Positions 17,332 to 25,907 of a DNA stretch of 44,952 nt are shown in pieces. The stretch comes from Micromonospora qiuiae (lineage in GTDB: Bacteria > Actinomycetota > Actinomycetes > Mycobacteriales > Micromonosporaceae), in the NCBI RefSeq assembly GCF_016863555.1, contig NZ_BOPC01000058.1, forward strand, positions 1 through 44,952, read 5' to 3'. The position numbers and the translations under genes were made by a program. The notes below the pieces were generated by a model. The model was given only the letters and a program-made list of their open reading frames with translations. It did not search any database and was not told where the DNA came from. Positions within the stretch are counted from its first letter, which is position 1; every line of letters begins with the position of its first letter.

Positions 17332-19422
17332 GTGATGCCTGCTGAGACCCGCGCCGCAGCACCGCCGGAATCCGACGTCGTCGTGGGCTCGCCGTCCGAA
17401 CCGGTCACCGTCAGTGAAAGCGTGCGGCACTCCGAGCGTACGCTCCATTCCGCTCCCACCGCCGGCGCTGCCGTCACGGGTGCTCCCACCGTGGCTGCTC
17501 CCGTCACGGACGCTCCTGCGGTTGGTGCTCCTGCGGTTGGTGCTCCCGCTGCGGATGCTCCTGCGGGCGGCGCTTTTGCGGGCGGCGGCTCCGCGACCGC
17601 AGCGGCATCCGGGCCGACCGTCGACCTGGGCCAGAGGGCGGCGGCCAGCGGGGTGAGCGGGCTGGCGGCACGATGGCGCAGCTTCCGGTGGACGCGCCGC
17701 CGGGTGGACCTGGCCGTCTTCGGCGGGTTCCTGCTCGTCGCGGTCTGGGTGACCAGCCAGATCTGGGTGGACCCGGCCGGCCGGGTGGCCTCGCTGTACA
17801 GCAGCGACCCGGCCCAGGTGCAGTTCTTCCTCGCCCACTCGGTGCGGGTGGTGCTGTACGGCGAGTTCCCGTTCTTCACCGAGCAGTTCAACTACCCGGA
17901 CGGGGTCAACCTGATGGCCAATACGGCCATCCTGGCGCTGGGCATCCCGATGGTGCCGGTGACCCTGCTGTTCGGCCCTGCCGTCACCTTCGTGGTGCTG
18001 GTGACGCTCGGCCTCGCCGGCACGGCGTCGGCCTGGTATTACGTGTTGTCCCGACACGTGGTGAGCAACCGGCTCGCCGCCGTGGTGGGCGGCTGGCTCT
18101 GCGGGTTCTCGCCGGCGATGCTGTCGCACGCCAGCTGGCATCCGAACATCATCAGCCAGTTCCTGCTGCCGTTCATCGTCTGGCGGGTGATGGTGATCAC
18201 CCGGTCCACCCGGCCGTACCGGGACGGTGCGCTGCTGGCCCTGCTGGTCACCGCGCAGGCGTTCATCAACGAGGAGATCCTGCTCTTCACCGCGATGGGC
18301 TGCGGCATCTTCCTGATCGCGGTGGTCGTCCAGCGTCCCGGACTCTGGTCGGCGGCCTGGCGTCCGCTGGCCAAGGCGCTGGCCACCTGCGCGGTGATCG
18401 CCGGTTCGCTGTTGGCGTACCCGCTGTACATCCAGTTCGCCGGGCCGATGGCCTACCACGGACTCAGCGACGCCGTACGCGACTACGGCAACGACATCGC
18501 CGCGTACCTCGCCCCGGGCTCGCCGACCATCGGCGGCAACCAGCGGGCGAACGTCGACCTCGCCCCGAACTACTCTGAGGAGAATGCCTTCTTCGGCTGG
18601 AGCCTGGCGCTGATCGCGGTCGGGATCGTGCTCTGGCTCCGCCGGGAGATGCTGGTCCGGGCACTCGCGGTGACCGCAGCCTTCTACACCGTTCTCTCCC
18701 TCGGCGAGCGCATCACCTGGTGGGACCGGGAGTTGATGGTCGGCCCCTGGGAGTGGCTGGTCCGGTTGCCGCTGCTCGACGCGGTGGTGCCGACCCGGTT
18801 CGGCATGATCACCAGCGTGGTGGTGGCGATCCTGCTGGCGCTGGCCATCGAACGCAGCCAAACGTTGGACCTGGACCGGCGCGTCGTGCGTACGCTGACC
18901 GCCGCCGGCCTGGTGCTCGCCCTGCTGCCGATCGCGCCCATGCCGCTGCCGATGACCTCCCGGCCGCCGGTGCCTGAGTTCATCACCTCGGACCGCTGGC
19001 GTGCCTACGTCGGGCCGGATCAGACGCTGGTGCCGATTCCGGTGCCGAGCATGGGCAACACCCACGGCATGCGCTGGGCCGCCGCCACCAACCTCGACTT
19101 CAAGATGCCCGGCGGCTACTTCCTCGCTCCGCGTAACGGCAACACCGGTGACCCGGGCCGCTTCGGTGGCCGACCGAGCGGCATCGGGAAGCTGCTGGAG
19201 GAGGTCGCGTCGACCGGCCGGACGCCGGAACTGGACGACCGCCAGCGGCGCCGCTCCCTCGACGAACTGCGGTACTGGAAGGCGGCTGTCCTGGTGCTGC
19301 CGGTCCGGCAGGCGCACTCCGAGCCGCTGCGGCAGACCGTCGAGCAACTGGTCGGTCCAGCTCGGCTGGAGTTGGACGTCTGGGTGTGGGACGTACGGCC
19401 GCTGACCGACCCGAGGAGCTGA
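17332..19422 (+). CDS. Polytopic membrane protein, GT-C-like (paralogue of 19691-21538)
   Basis: A 696-residue protein. The first about 110 residues are a cytoplasmic Ala/Pro/Gly/Val-rich tract with degenerate APAVGAP-type repeats. About ten membrane segments follow (from VDLAVFGGFLLVAVWV), then a soluble C-terminal domain from about 540 (FITSDRWRAYVGPDQTLVPIPVP). The first outer loop carries an acidic residue (YSSDPAQVQFF) and FNYPDGVNLMANT, the layout of GT-C glycosyltransferases that use lipid-linked sugars. That function is inferred from topology. It shares PDGVN(L/M)MANT, FINEE(I/M)LL and the C-terminal RYW/RFW block with the paralogue on the opposite strand. GTG 17332 or ATG 17335 may start it. 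Confidence 0.82.
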   Translation: MMPAETRAAAPPESDVVVGSPSEPVTVSESVRHSERTLHSAPTAGAAVTGAPTVAAPVTDAPAVGAPAVGAPAADAPAGGAFAGGGSATAAASGPTVDLGQRAAASGVSGLAARWRSFRWTRRRVDLAVFGGFLLVAVWVTSQIWVDPAGRVASLYSSDPAQVQFFLAHSVRVVLYGEFPFFTEQFNYPDGVNLMANTAILALGIPMVPVTLLFGPAVTFVVLVTLGLAGTASAWYYVLSRHVVSNRLAAVVGGWLCGFSPAMLSHASWHPNIISQFLLPFIVWRVMVITRSTRPYRDGALLALLVTAQAFINEEILLFTAMGCGIFLIAVVVQRPGLWSAAWRPLAKALATCAVIAGSLLAYPLYIQFAGPMAYHGLSDAVRDYGNDIAAYLAPGSPTIGGNQRANVDLAPNYSEENAFFGWSLALIAVGIVLWLRREMLVRALAVTAAFYTVLSLGERITWWDRELMVGPWEWLVRLPLLDAVVPTRFGMITSVVVAILLALAIERSQTLDLDRRVVRTLTAAGLVLALLPIAPMPLPMTSRPPVPEFITSDRWRAYVGPDQTLVPIPVPSMGNTHGMRWAAATNLDFKMPGGYFLAPRNGNTGDPGRFGGRPSGIGKLLEEVASTGRTPELDDRQRRRSLDELRYWKAAVLVLPVRQAHSEPLRQTVEQLVGPARLELDVWVWDVRPLTDPRS

Positions 19423-19628
19423 GGCCGGCCGGTGGGTTGGCTGCTGAGCCGTACGCCCCCTATGAGCCGGGCGTAAGGTTCGCCCGCGGTTTCGCTGCAG
19501 TCTCGCTGGCCGCGTGTTCGGCGAGGAACGCTCTCGCTGAGCGCGCGTTCCGCCGTCGTTCATCTCCACGCCGCCGTCCACCCCCGACGCTCCCCACCAG
19601 CTTCGCCACTCGCGGCGCTTGTTAGGTG

Positions 19629-19679
19629 TTAAAAGGGGGCCCTTCCTCTACCGGAGGCGTTAAAAAGGGGCCCTTCCTT
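19629..19679 (+). repeat. 51-bp double GGGGCCC element, copy B
   Basis: TTAAAAGGGGGCCCTTCCT, CTACCGGAGGCG, TTAAAAAGGGGCCCTTCCTT. It lies 11 bp from the stop of the leftward paralogue and about 200 bp past the stop of the rightward one, so it separates two convergent transcripts. Confidence 0.9.
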
Positions 19680-19690
19680 ACACCCCATGC

Positions 19691-21538
19691 CTACACGCGG
19701 TCGCGTACGTTCCAGAGCCAGACGTCAGCCGTTCGCTGCGGCTCGCCGAGCAGGGCGGTCATCAGGTCACGCAGGACCGCTTCCTTCGGGTGGGCACCGA
19801 GCACCACCACCGAGGCCCGCCAGAAGCGTAGGTCCTCCTCCGCCTGCCGGCGGTTCTCGTCGGTCAGCTCAGGCAGCTCGCCAGCGTCCATCGTGCGGTA
19901 GATGAGGGTGCTGGTGGGCCGGTTCGGCGCACCGAAAACGCCGTCACCGTCCTGGTTGGGGCCGATGAAGTAGCCGGCTGGGATCGGGAACTCGTGCTGG
20001 GTGAGCGCGCTCCAGCGCAGCGTGGACAGGCCGTGCACGTTGCTGGGGATGGGCACCGGCACCAAAGTACGGCCCTTAGGCACGTAGGGCCGCCAGGCGC
20101 CAGAGGTGATGAAGGCCGGCGGCGGGTCCACCGGTTCGGCCGGCAGCGGGGTGGGGATGAGGGGCAGCACGGCGAGCGAGATCGCCGCGTACCCGATCCC
20201 GCGCTGCCAGCGTGGGCGGTGCCCGGCGGCGGCCACCGGCTCCCCGGCGCGCGGAGCCGGGATCGGCGAACGTCGGTTGCCGAGCGTGTCCCAGGCCAGC
20301 GCGAGCAGGACGCCGAGCGCGGCGGCGGTCACCAGGGTCAGCCGGGTCGGCATCATCATCTCGACCAGCGGCAGATCCGCCGGGATGTACGACCACGGGC
20401 CGGCGATCCCGGTCAGCTCCCCGTTGAGCCGGATCTCCGGGCCGAGCGAGGCGACCGAGAAGACCACCACCAGCACGGCGAGGATCCGGGCGATCAGCGA
20501 GCGGCGGACCAGCAGCGCCAGGGCCACCACGGTGAGCAGCGCCAGCGGCCAGCCGAACCAGGTGTTCTGCTCGGTCAGCCCGATGGTCGCCTCCACCGCC
20601 TCGTCGCCGGCGATGGTGTCGCGGGGAAAGGTGACGAAGGCGGCGAGGTCCTCGCCCCAGCTGTGGAACACCCCGCCCTGAAGGCCGCGGTAGGACTGCG
20701 GGCCGTTGAACTGGTACCAGATCGGGTAGGCGGTCAGCAGCAGGGCCAGCCCGCCACCTACGCCGAGTCCCGCGCCGAACGCGCCGGCGCGCTGCCACGC
20801 CGCACGCGGTCGCATGATCGCGTACGCGATCACGATGACCAGGCAGGCCAGCGCCGTGAGCAGCAGCATCTCCTCGTTGATGAAGATCTGGTACGCCACC
20901 AGCAGGCCCAGCATCAGCCCGTTGCGCCGCCACCGGCCCGGTTCGGTCAGCCGGAACACCCGCACCACGATCAGCGGGAGCAGGAAGTTGGAGACGAAGT
21001 TCGGCTGGCCGTTGGCGTGGTGCACGATGCCGGGGGCGAAGCCGAGGAACGCGCCACCGACGAAGGCGGCGGCCCGGGAGCGGACCAGGTGTCGGGAGAG
21101 CATCCAGTACGAGGTCCCGGCGGTGGCCGCCAGCGCCCCGCCCAGGTAGAGCGCGTACACCACCTGGGGGCCGAGCAGCCAGGTGAGCGGGGCCAGCGGC
21201 AGGGTCACCCCGAGCAGCGAGGTGTTGGCCATCATGTTCACCCCGTCGGGGGCGTTCTGCCGCGTGCTGAACAGCGGGTTCTCCAGGTGCAGCATCGAGT
21301 ACGCGCCGTGCGAGAACAGCCACTCGAACCAACTGTGGTCGGTGGGCAGGTGCGACGACACGCGGTTGTTCACGTCCACCCAGTAGTGGAGGCAGACGAG
21401 GACACCGAGCAGCACGTAGGCTCCGATGGCCAGCACGTCGCTGCGCGCCGGCCAACGCCGGGGGCGTCGTGTCGGCGCTTCCGCTTCGACGGTGTCGGAG
21501 ACGGGATTCAGCGAGGGGTCTACCACCGGCACAGCCAC
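19691..21538 (-). CDS. Polytopic membrane protein, GT-C-like (paralogue of 17332-19422)
   Basis: A 615-residue membrane protein homologous to the converging gene, without the long Ala/Pro-rich N-terminus. The first membrane segment is DVLAIGAYVLLGVLVCL; the first outer loop has LPTDHSWFEWLF and NAPDGVNMMANTSLLG. FINEEMLLLTALACLVIV matches the paralogue's FINEEILLFTAMGC. The soluble C-terminus (FITSGAWRPYVPKGRTLVPVP, then LRFWRASVVVLG) also corresponds. A role in moving sugar onto wall or lipid acceptors is plausible from the GT-C-like architecture but unproven. It is divergent from the beta-propeller gene, with a gap of only 79 bases, and starts at GTG 21538. Confidence 0.82.
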   Translation of the reverse strand: MAVPVVDPSLNPVSDTVEAEAPTRRPRRWPARSDVLAIGAYVLLGVLVCLHYWVDVNNRVSSHLPTDHSWFEWLFSHGAYSMLHLENPLFSTRQNAPDGVNMMANTSLLGVTLPLAPLTWLLGPQVVYALYLGGALAATAGTSYWMLSRHLVRSRAAAFVGGAFLGFAPGIVHHANGQPNFVSNFLLPLIVVRVFRLTEPGRWRRNGLMLGLLVAYQIFINEEMLLLTALACLVIVIAYAIMRPRAAWQRAGAFGAGLGVGGGLALLLTAYPIWYQFNGPQSYRGLQGGVFHSWGEDLAAFVTFPRDTIAGDEAVEATIGLTEQNTWFGWPLALLTVVALALLVRRSLIARILAVLVVVFSVASLGPEIRLNGELTGIAGPWSYIPADLPLVEMMMPTRLTLVTAAALGVLLALAWDTLGNRRSPIPAPRAGEPVAAAGHRPRWQRGIGYAAISLAVLPLIPTPLPAEPVDPPPAFITSGAWRPYVPKGRTLVPVPIPSNVHGLSTLRWSALTQHEFPIPAGYFIGPNQDGDGVFGAPNRPTSTLIYRTMDAGELPELTDENRRQAEEDLRFWRASVVVLGAHPKEAVLRDLMTALLGEPQRTADVWLWNVRDRV

Positions 21539-21617
21539 GACGGGTCATCGTACAGGCGGGTGTCGGAACATCCGATTCCGTCGGGTGCGCGTCGAATGCG
21601 CGGTGGGAGGGACGAGC

Positions 21618-22928
21618 GTGACCGTGATCGACCTCGGTGAGCTGGCCGAGCCGACCGATCCGCCACCGCCGCGCCGCCGACGCCCGGCCGGCAACCGGGG
21701 GCTGCCGGCCGCGCTGGTGGCACTGGCCACGCTGCTGACCCTGGCCGGTGCCGCGCCGCCGCCCGCCCGGGTGCACGCGGCCGTGCCCGCCGGCCTGGGT
21801 TCCGACGTGTTCCTCGCGGAGGGCCAGATCTTCGCCGTCACGCCGCTGCCCGGGGTGACCGACGGCCGCCAGGAACTGACCGGCTACCGCTGGCCGGAAC
21901 GGGCCACCGTCCGGCCGCAGCGGCTCACCCCGCTGTGGCGGGTGCCGGTGCCGACCGGCAGACAGATCGTTGCGGTGCAGCCGGTCTCCGCCGACGCCGT
22001 GCTGGTCGCCACGCTCGATCGGTTCACCACCACCGGGTCGGCAGACACCCACACCCTGCTTCTCGACCCCCACACCGGGCAGGAACTCTGGCGGGCGCCC
22101 GGTATCGCGACGATTGACGGGTCGGGACGTGCCCTGGTGCGTACGTGGCCGGTGGATGAGCCGCTCGTGCTGCGGGCGGTCGAACTGGCCAGCGATCGCG
22201 AGCTGTGGTCGAGATCGATGCCGGCGGCCTGGGTGGACTACCACGAGCGCGACGGAATGGTCGACGCGATCGTGGTGTCCACGGTGGTTGGCGACATCGA
22301 GGTGCTGGACCCGGAGAGTGGGAAGGCCCGGCACCGCTTGCCCGCCCCCGACGACCTGGTCGGCTATCAGCAGGCGTCGATCGTCGGTGACCTGCTGCTG
22401 GTGGTCCGCAACTCGCGGACCGTCACCGCGTACGACCTGGACGGACTCACTCGACGTTGGCAGTCCGTCGTGCCGCTGGCCGACTACGTCACTCATTGCG
22501 GCGCACTGCTCTGCGCCCGGGGCAACCGGGGCGGTGGGCAGTTGCTCGACCCGGAGACCGGCGTCGTGCGGTGGAGCAGCCCCGAGGACGTCGACGTCAT
22601 GCTGGCCGGCGACGCCCGCCTCCTGGGGGTCGACAGAGGTACCGGCGATGCCGGGAAGGTCGTCGCCATCGACCCGGAGACGGGGCAGGCGTCGACCGAC
22701 TACGGCACCTGGCACCTGGTCTCCCACGACGGGTACGACCGGCACCTGTTCGGGGTACAGCAGCGGCCGGACGTGGGTCTGCTGCTGGCCCGACTCGACC
22801 CGGCGCAGGCGCGCCCGCGGATCAGCGACGTGCTGTTCGGCGCCACCGGCAACTGTCAGCATCGGTACGGGCTGATCGCCTGCCGGCGCCAGGACGGTGA
22901 CATCGGGGTGTGGCGGCTGCCCGACTGA
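21618..22928 (+). CDS. Secreted or anchored PQQ-like beta-propeller protein
   Basis: A 436-residue protein. Residues about 29-47 form an uncleaved or cleaved signal segment (LPAALVALATLLTLAG); the rest is extracytoplasmic. Propeller-type repeats are visible: DPHTGQELWRAPG, DPESGKARHRLPAPDD, DLDGLTRRWQSV, DPETGVVRWSSPEDV and DPETGQAS. These are the strand-D signatures of PQQ-like repeats, usually scaffolds and not enzymes when, as here, quinone ligands are not recognisable. A CGALLC pair may form a disulfide. The GTG at 21618 follows GGGAGG by 7 bases. It is divergent from a GT-C-like gene, suggesting a shared envelope role. Confidence 0.85.
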   Translation: MTVIDLGELAEPTDPPPPRRRRPAGNRGLPAALVALATLLTLAGAAPPPARVHAAVPAGLGSDVFLAEGQIFAVTPLPGVTDGRQELTGYRWPERATVRPQRLTPLWRVPVPTGRQIVAVQPVSADAVLVATLDRFTTTGSADTHTLLLDPHTGQELWRAPGIATIDGSGRALVRTWPVDEPLVLRAVELASDRELWSRSMPAAWVDYHERDGMVDAIVVSTVVGDIEVLDPESGKARHRLPAPDDLVGYQQASIVGDLLLVVRNSRTVTAYDLDGLTRRWQSVVPLADYVTHCGALLCARGNRGGGQLLDPETGVVRWSSPEDVDVMLAGDARLLGVDRGTGDAGKVVAIDPETGQASTDYGTWHLVSHDGYDRHLFGVQQRPDVGLLLARLDPAQARPRISDVLFGATGNCQHRYGLIACRRQDGDIGVWRLPD

Positions 22929-22979
22929 CCGCGTGGACACAGGTACCGGGCGACGGTGGTACGACGGCGGGGAGGACGA

Positions 22980-23036
22980 ATGGCCTCATCGACTGCTGAT
23001 CACCGGCTCCGACTCGGGGATCGGACAGGCCACCGC
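22980..23036 (+). pseudogene. Remnant of a short-chain dehydrogenase/reductase gene
   Basis: An ATG at 22980 follows GGGGAGGAC. In the frame starting one base later, at about 22990, the DNA encodes LLITGSDSGIGQATAR, a full match to the TGxxxGIG nucleotide-binding motif and flanking helix of the SDR family. Similarity stops after about 16 codons and no SDR body follows. I read it as the 5' scrap of a deleted gene, frameshifted near its start, now lying before the response-regulator promoter. Chance is possible but unlikely for so specific a motif. Confidence 0.5.
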
Positions 23037-23116
23037 GAGGTGCGCTGCCGGCGCGGTACGGGCGGCTTGGCCGGCGGCGCTAGGTTGGCGGTGGTCGCGG
23101 GCGGAAGGAACTGGAC

Positions 23117-23785
23117 ATGCGAGTACTTGTGGTCGAGGACGAGCGCAACCTCGCCGACGCGATCGCGCGCGGCCTGCGTAAGCGCGGGATGGCGGTGGAC
23201 ATCGCCTACGACGGAGACAGCGGTCACGAGATGGCCTTCGTCACCCGTTACGACGTGGTGGTGCTCGACCGTGACCTGCCGGGGATGCACGGCGACCAGA
23301 TCTGCGCGGAGCTGGCCACCTCCGGCGCGTTGACCCGGGTGCTGATGCTCACCGCCAGCGGTACGGTCGCCGACCGGGTGGAGGGCTTGCAGCTCGGTGC
23401 CGACGACTATCTGCCCAAGCCGTTCGCCTTCGACGAGTTGGTCGCCCGGGTGCAGGCGCTGGGCCGGCGGGCCACCCCGGCGGCCCCGCCGGTGCTGGAG
23501 CTGGCCGACCTGGTCGTGGACCCGGCACGGCGCACCGCCACCCGGGGCGGGGCGCCGGTCGAGCTGACCAACAAGGAGTTCGGCGTGCTCTGCGAGCTGC
23601 TCAAGGCGCGCGGTGCCGTGGTGTCCAGCGAGGAGCTGCTGGAGCGGGTCTGGGACGCCAACACCGATCCGTTCACCACCATCGTCCGGGTCACCGTGAT
23701 GACCCTGCGCCGCAAGCTCGGCGACCCACCGTTGATAGAGACCGTGGTGGGGGCCGGCTACCGGACCGCCGAGGTATCGGCGTGA
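23117..23785 (+). CDS. OmpR/PhoB-family response regulator
   Basis: A 222-residue transcription factor. The receiver domain covers 1-115: acidic E8/D9 pocket, phospho-acceptor D51 (VVVLDRDLPG), T79 and K101 (PKPFAFDEL). The winged-helix DNA-binding domain covers about 127-219 (LTNKEFGVLCELLKARGAVVSSEELLERVW, then TVMTLRRKLG and VVGAGYRT). It is phosphorylated by the kinase encoded next, whose GTG start overlaps this stop (GTGA). GGAAGGAAC precedes the ATG. Targets are unknown; self-regulation of the operon is typical. Confidence 0.96.
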   Translation: MRVLVVEDERNLADAIARGLRKRGMAVDIAYDGDSGHEMAFVTRYDVVVLDRDLPGMHGDQICAELATSGALTRVLMLTASGTVADRVEGLQLGADDYLPKPFAFDELVARVQALGRRATPAAPPVLELADLVVDPARRTATRGGAPVELTNKEFGVLCELLKARGAVVSSEELLERVWDANTDPFTTIVRVTVMTLRRKLGDPPLIETVVGAGYRTAEVSA

Positions 23786-24987
23786 CTGACGTGTTGCGCC
23801 GCCTACGCCTGCGGCCCCGGCCCAGCCTGCGGCCCACCCTGCGGCTGCGGCTGACCCTGCTCAACGGCGTTCTGCTGGTCGGCGCAGGCGTGATCCTGGT
23901 GCTGCTGGCCTGGCTGCTGGTCCGCGACGCGCTGCGGCCCACCGACGAACTGCTGCCGGGCACGACGGTGCTGCTGGCCGACGGGACGTCGTTGGACGTA
24001 GCCGTCTGGCAGCAGCGGATGGTCGCTTCGGCCTCCGGGGAACTGCTCGCCAAGGGGCTGGCCGTGCTGTTGGCGATCGGGGCGGTCGGCGTGGTCGGCG
24101 CGTACGCGGTCGCCGGCCGGGCGCTGCGGCCCCTGCACCAGGTCACCGCGACCGCGCGTCGGCTCGGCGAGACCACGCTGGACCAGCGCATCTGCTACAC
24201 GGGTGCGGATGACGAGGTGGCCGAGTTGGCGGACACCTTCGACGCGATGCTGGACCGGATAGCCGCCGCGTTCGAAACGCAGAAGCGGTTCGTCGCCAAC
24301 GCCTCGCACGAACTGCGTACGCCGCTGGCGGTGATGCGTACCGAAATCGATGTGACGCTCAGCGACGACGAGGCGGATGCGGCCGAGTACCGCCGGATGG
24401 CAACCGTGGTCCGGGACGCATCCGAGCGAGCCAACGGGCTCGTCGACGCGTTGCTGGTGCTGGCGCGCAGCGAGGCGCAGAAGGGGCGCCGGCTCGGCCG
24501 GCGTACCGAATGTGACCTGGCGGTCGGGACCGCCAACGCCTTGTCGGCGGTTCGTCGCGAGGTGGAGCGGATCAAGCTGGATGTGCGGACCTCGCTGGAA
24601 CCGGCACCGGTGGTCGGCGATCCCGGACTGCTGGACCGGCTGGCCGGCAACCTGATCGAGAACGCGATCCGCTACAACCACCTGCACGGCCGGCTCTGGG
24701 TGCGCACCGGATCGGACGGGCACCGCTCCTGGCTGGTGGTGGGCAACACCGGTTTCGAGGTGGATCCGGCGGATGTGCCGGGGCTGTTCGAGCCGTTCCG
24801 GCGGGGTGGCCGGGAACGGACCGGGGCGCGCGGGTCGGGGCTCGGCCTGTCCATCGTCCGGGCGGTGTGCGACGCGCACGGCGGTACGGTGACCGCCGTG
24901 GCGCAGCCCGGCGGCGGACTGGAGGTGACGGTGACCCTGCCGGCGGCGGACGCTGCGCCAACGGAGCAGGTTTCGATCGGCGGATAG
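23782..24987 (+). CDS. Sensor histidine kinase
   Basis: A 401-residue two-component kinase. Membrane helix 1 is at about 24-48 and helix 2 at about 88-113, enclosing a short (about 40-residue) extracytoplasmic loop, too small for a classic ligand domain. A HAMP linker follows (113-166, ALRPLHQVTATARRLGE). The H-box is FVANASHELRTPLAVM with H176. The ATPase domain has an N-box (NLIENAIRYN, about 290-299), the variant G1 GNTGFEV, the F-box FEPF (336-339) and G2 GSGLGLSIV (351-359). It is co-transcribed with the upstream regulator; the signal is unknown. Confidence 0.96.
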   Translation: MTDVLRRLRLRPRPSLRPTLRLRLTLLNGVLLVGAGVILVLLAWLLVRDALRPTDELLPGTTVLLADGTSLDVAVWQQRMVASASGELLAKGLAVLLAIGAVGVVGAYAVAGRALRPLHQVTATARRLGETTLDQRICYTGADDEVAELADTFDAMLDRIAAAFETQKRFVANASHELRTPLAVMRTEIDVTLSDDEADAAEYRRMATVVRDASERANGLVDALLVLARSEAQKGRRLGRRTECDLAVGTANALSAVRREVERIKLDVRTSLEPAPVVGDPGLLDRLAGNLIENAIRYNHLHGRLWVRTGSDGHRSWLVVGNTGFEVDPADVPGLFEPFRRGGRERTGARGSGLGLSIVRAVCDAHGGTVTAVAQPGGGLEVTVTLPAADAAPTEQVSIGG

Positions 24988-25008
24988 GCCCGAGCCAGAA
25001 AGGTGACC

Positions 25009-25803
25009 ATGCGGATCACGAGTGTGAACGCCTGGGGTGGCATGCTCTTCGACGAACTCGTCGAGTGGCTGCCCGGCACCGGGGCGCACGTCCTCTGCCT
25101 CCAGGAGGTGACGCGCACCGCCGACCTGACCGGGTGGACCCGTTTCTCCGACGGTGAACGCAAGCTGCCGCAGCGCGCGAACCTGTTCGACGAGGTCCGC
25201 GCCGCGCTGCCGCGCCATCAGGGGATCTTCCTCGCCAGCGACTCCGGTCCCGTGTACGACGACACGGGTGGCCGCCATCGGCAGGACTTCGGCCTGGCGG
25301 CTTTCGTCGCCGAGCAACTGCCGGTCGTCGGGGTCGACTCCACCTTTGTGCACGGCGAGTTCGTAGACCATGACGAGTGGACGATCCCGGTCCGGCCGCG
25401 CGTCGCGCTCGCCGTGCGCACCGTGGACCGCGTCGCCGGCCGGTCGGTGTGGGTGGTGCAGGTGCACGGGTTGCGCGACCCTGCCGGCAAGGCCGACACC
25501 CCGGCCCGGCGGGACCAGGCCGAGCGGCTCGCGCACCTCGTGCGCCGGATCCGCGGCCCCCGGGATTTGGTGGTGGTCTGCGGGGACTTCAACCTGCTGC
25601 CCGACAGTGAGACCTTCGACGTGCTGGCCGAGGTGGGGCTGACCGACCTGGTCGGCGCGGCCGACACCCGGACGTCCCGCTACCCCAAGCCGGTACGGCA
25701 CGCGAGCTACCTGCTCGTCTCCGACGTCGCCGCCGTGCAGCGCTTCGAGATCATGACCGCGCCGGAGGTCTCCGACCACCGGGCCCTGATCCTCGACATC
25801 TGA
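25009..25803 (+). CDS. Endonuclease/exonuclease/phosphatase family protein
   Basis: A 264-residue protein of the DNase I-like EEP fold, a metal-dependent phosphodiesterase group. Expected positions are N8 (VNAWGG), E33 (CLQEV), H153 (VQVHGL), D193 and N195 (GDFNLLPDS), and the final pair D256-H257 (SDHRALILDI). The usual Asp in the ...DYILVS... strand is Ser here (ASYLLVSD). There is no signal peptide, so an intracellular substrate is likely, but it cannot be named. The ATG at 25009 follows AGAAAGG. It begins 21 bases after the kinase stop, so it may be in the two-component operon, and it ends in a hairpin. Confidence 0.88.
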   Translation: MRITSVNAWGGMLFDELVEWLPGTGAHVLCLQEVTRTADLTGWTRFSDGERKLPQRANLFDEVRAALPRHQGIFLASDSGPVYDDTGGRHRQDFGLAAFVAEQLPVVGVDSTFVHGEFVDHDEWTIPVRPRVALAVRTVDRVAGRSVWVVQVHGLRDPAGKADTPARRDQAERLAHLVRRIRGPRDLVVVCGDFNLLPDSETFDVLAEVGLTDLVGAADTRTSRYPKPVRHASYLLVSDVAAVQRFEIMTAPEVSDHRALILDI

Positions 25804-25830
25804 GCGGGACCGGCGGTCCGGTCCCGCTCA
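25801..25830 (+). terminator. Hairpin terminator containing the stop codon
   Basis: TGAGCGGGACCG (25801-25812) and CGGTCCCGCTCA (25819-25830) pair perfectly over 12 bp with a 6-nt loop; the left arm includes the TGA stop of the preceding gene. Confidence 0.8.
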
Positions 25831-25907
25831 GAGGGGCTGTCGGGCCGTCACCGGCAGTTCGCCGACGCGGCCGGTCGGTGTCGGGTGCGCTTCGCGGATC
25901 GTCCGGC

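Noticed and set aside
20076..22940. 954-codon minus-strand frame across the GT-C-like and beta-propeller genes
   Set aside because: Antisense or off-frame shadow of both; low-complexity composition.
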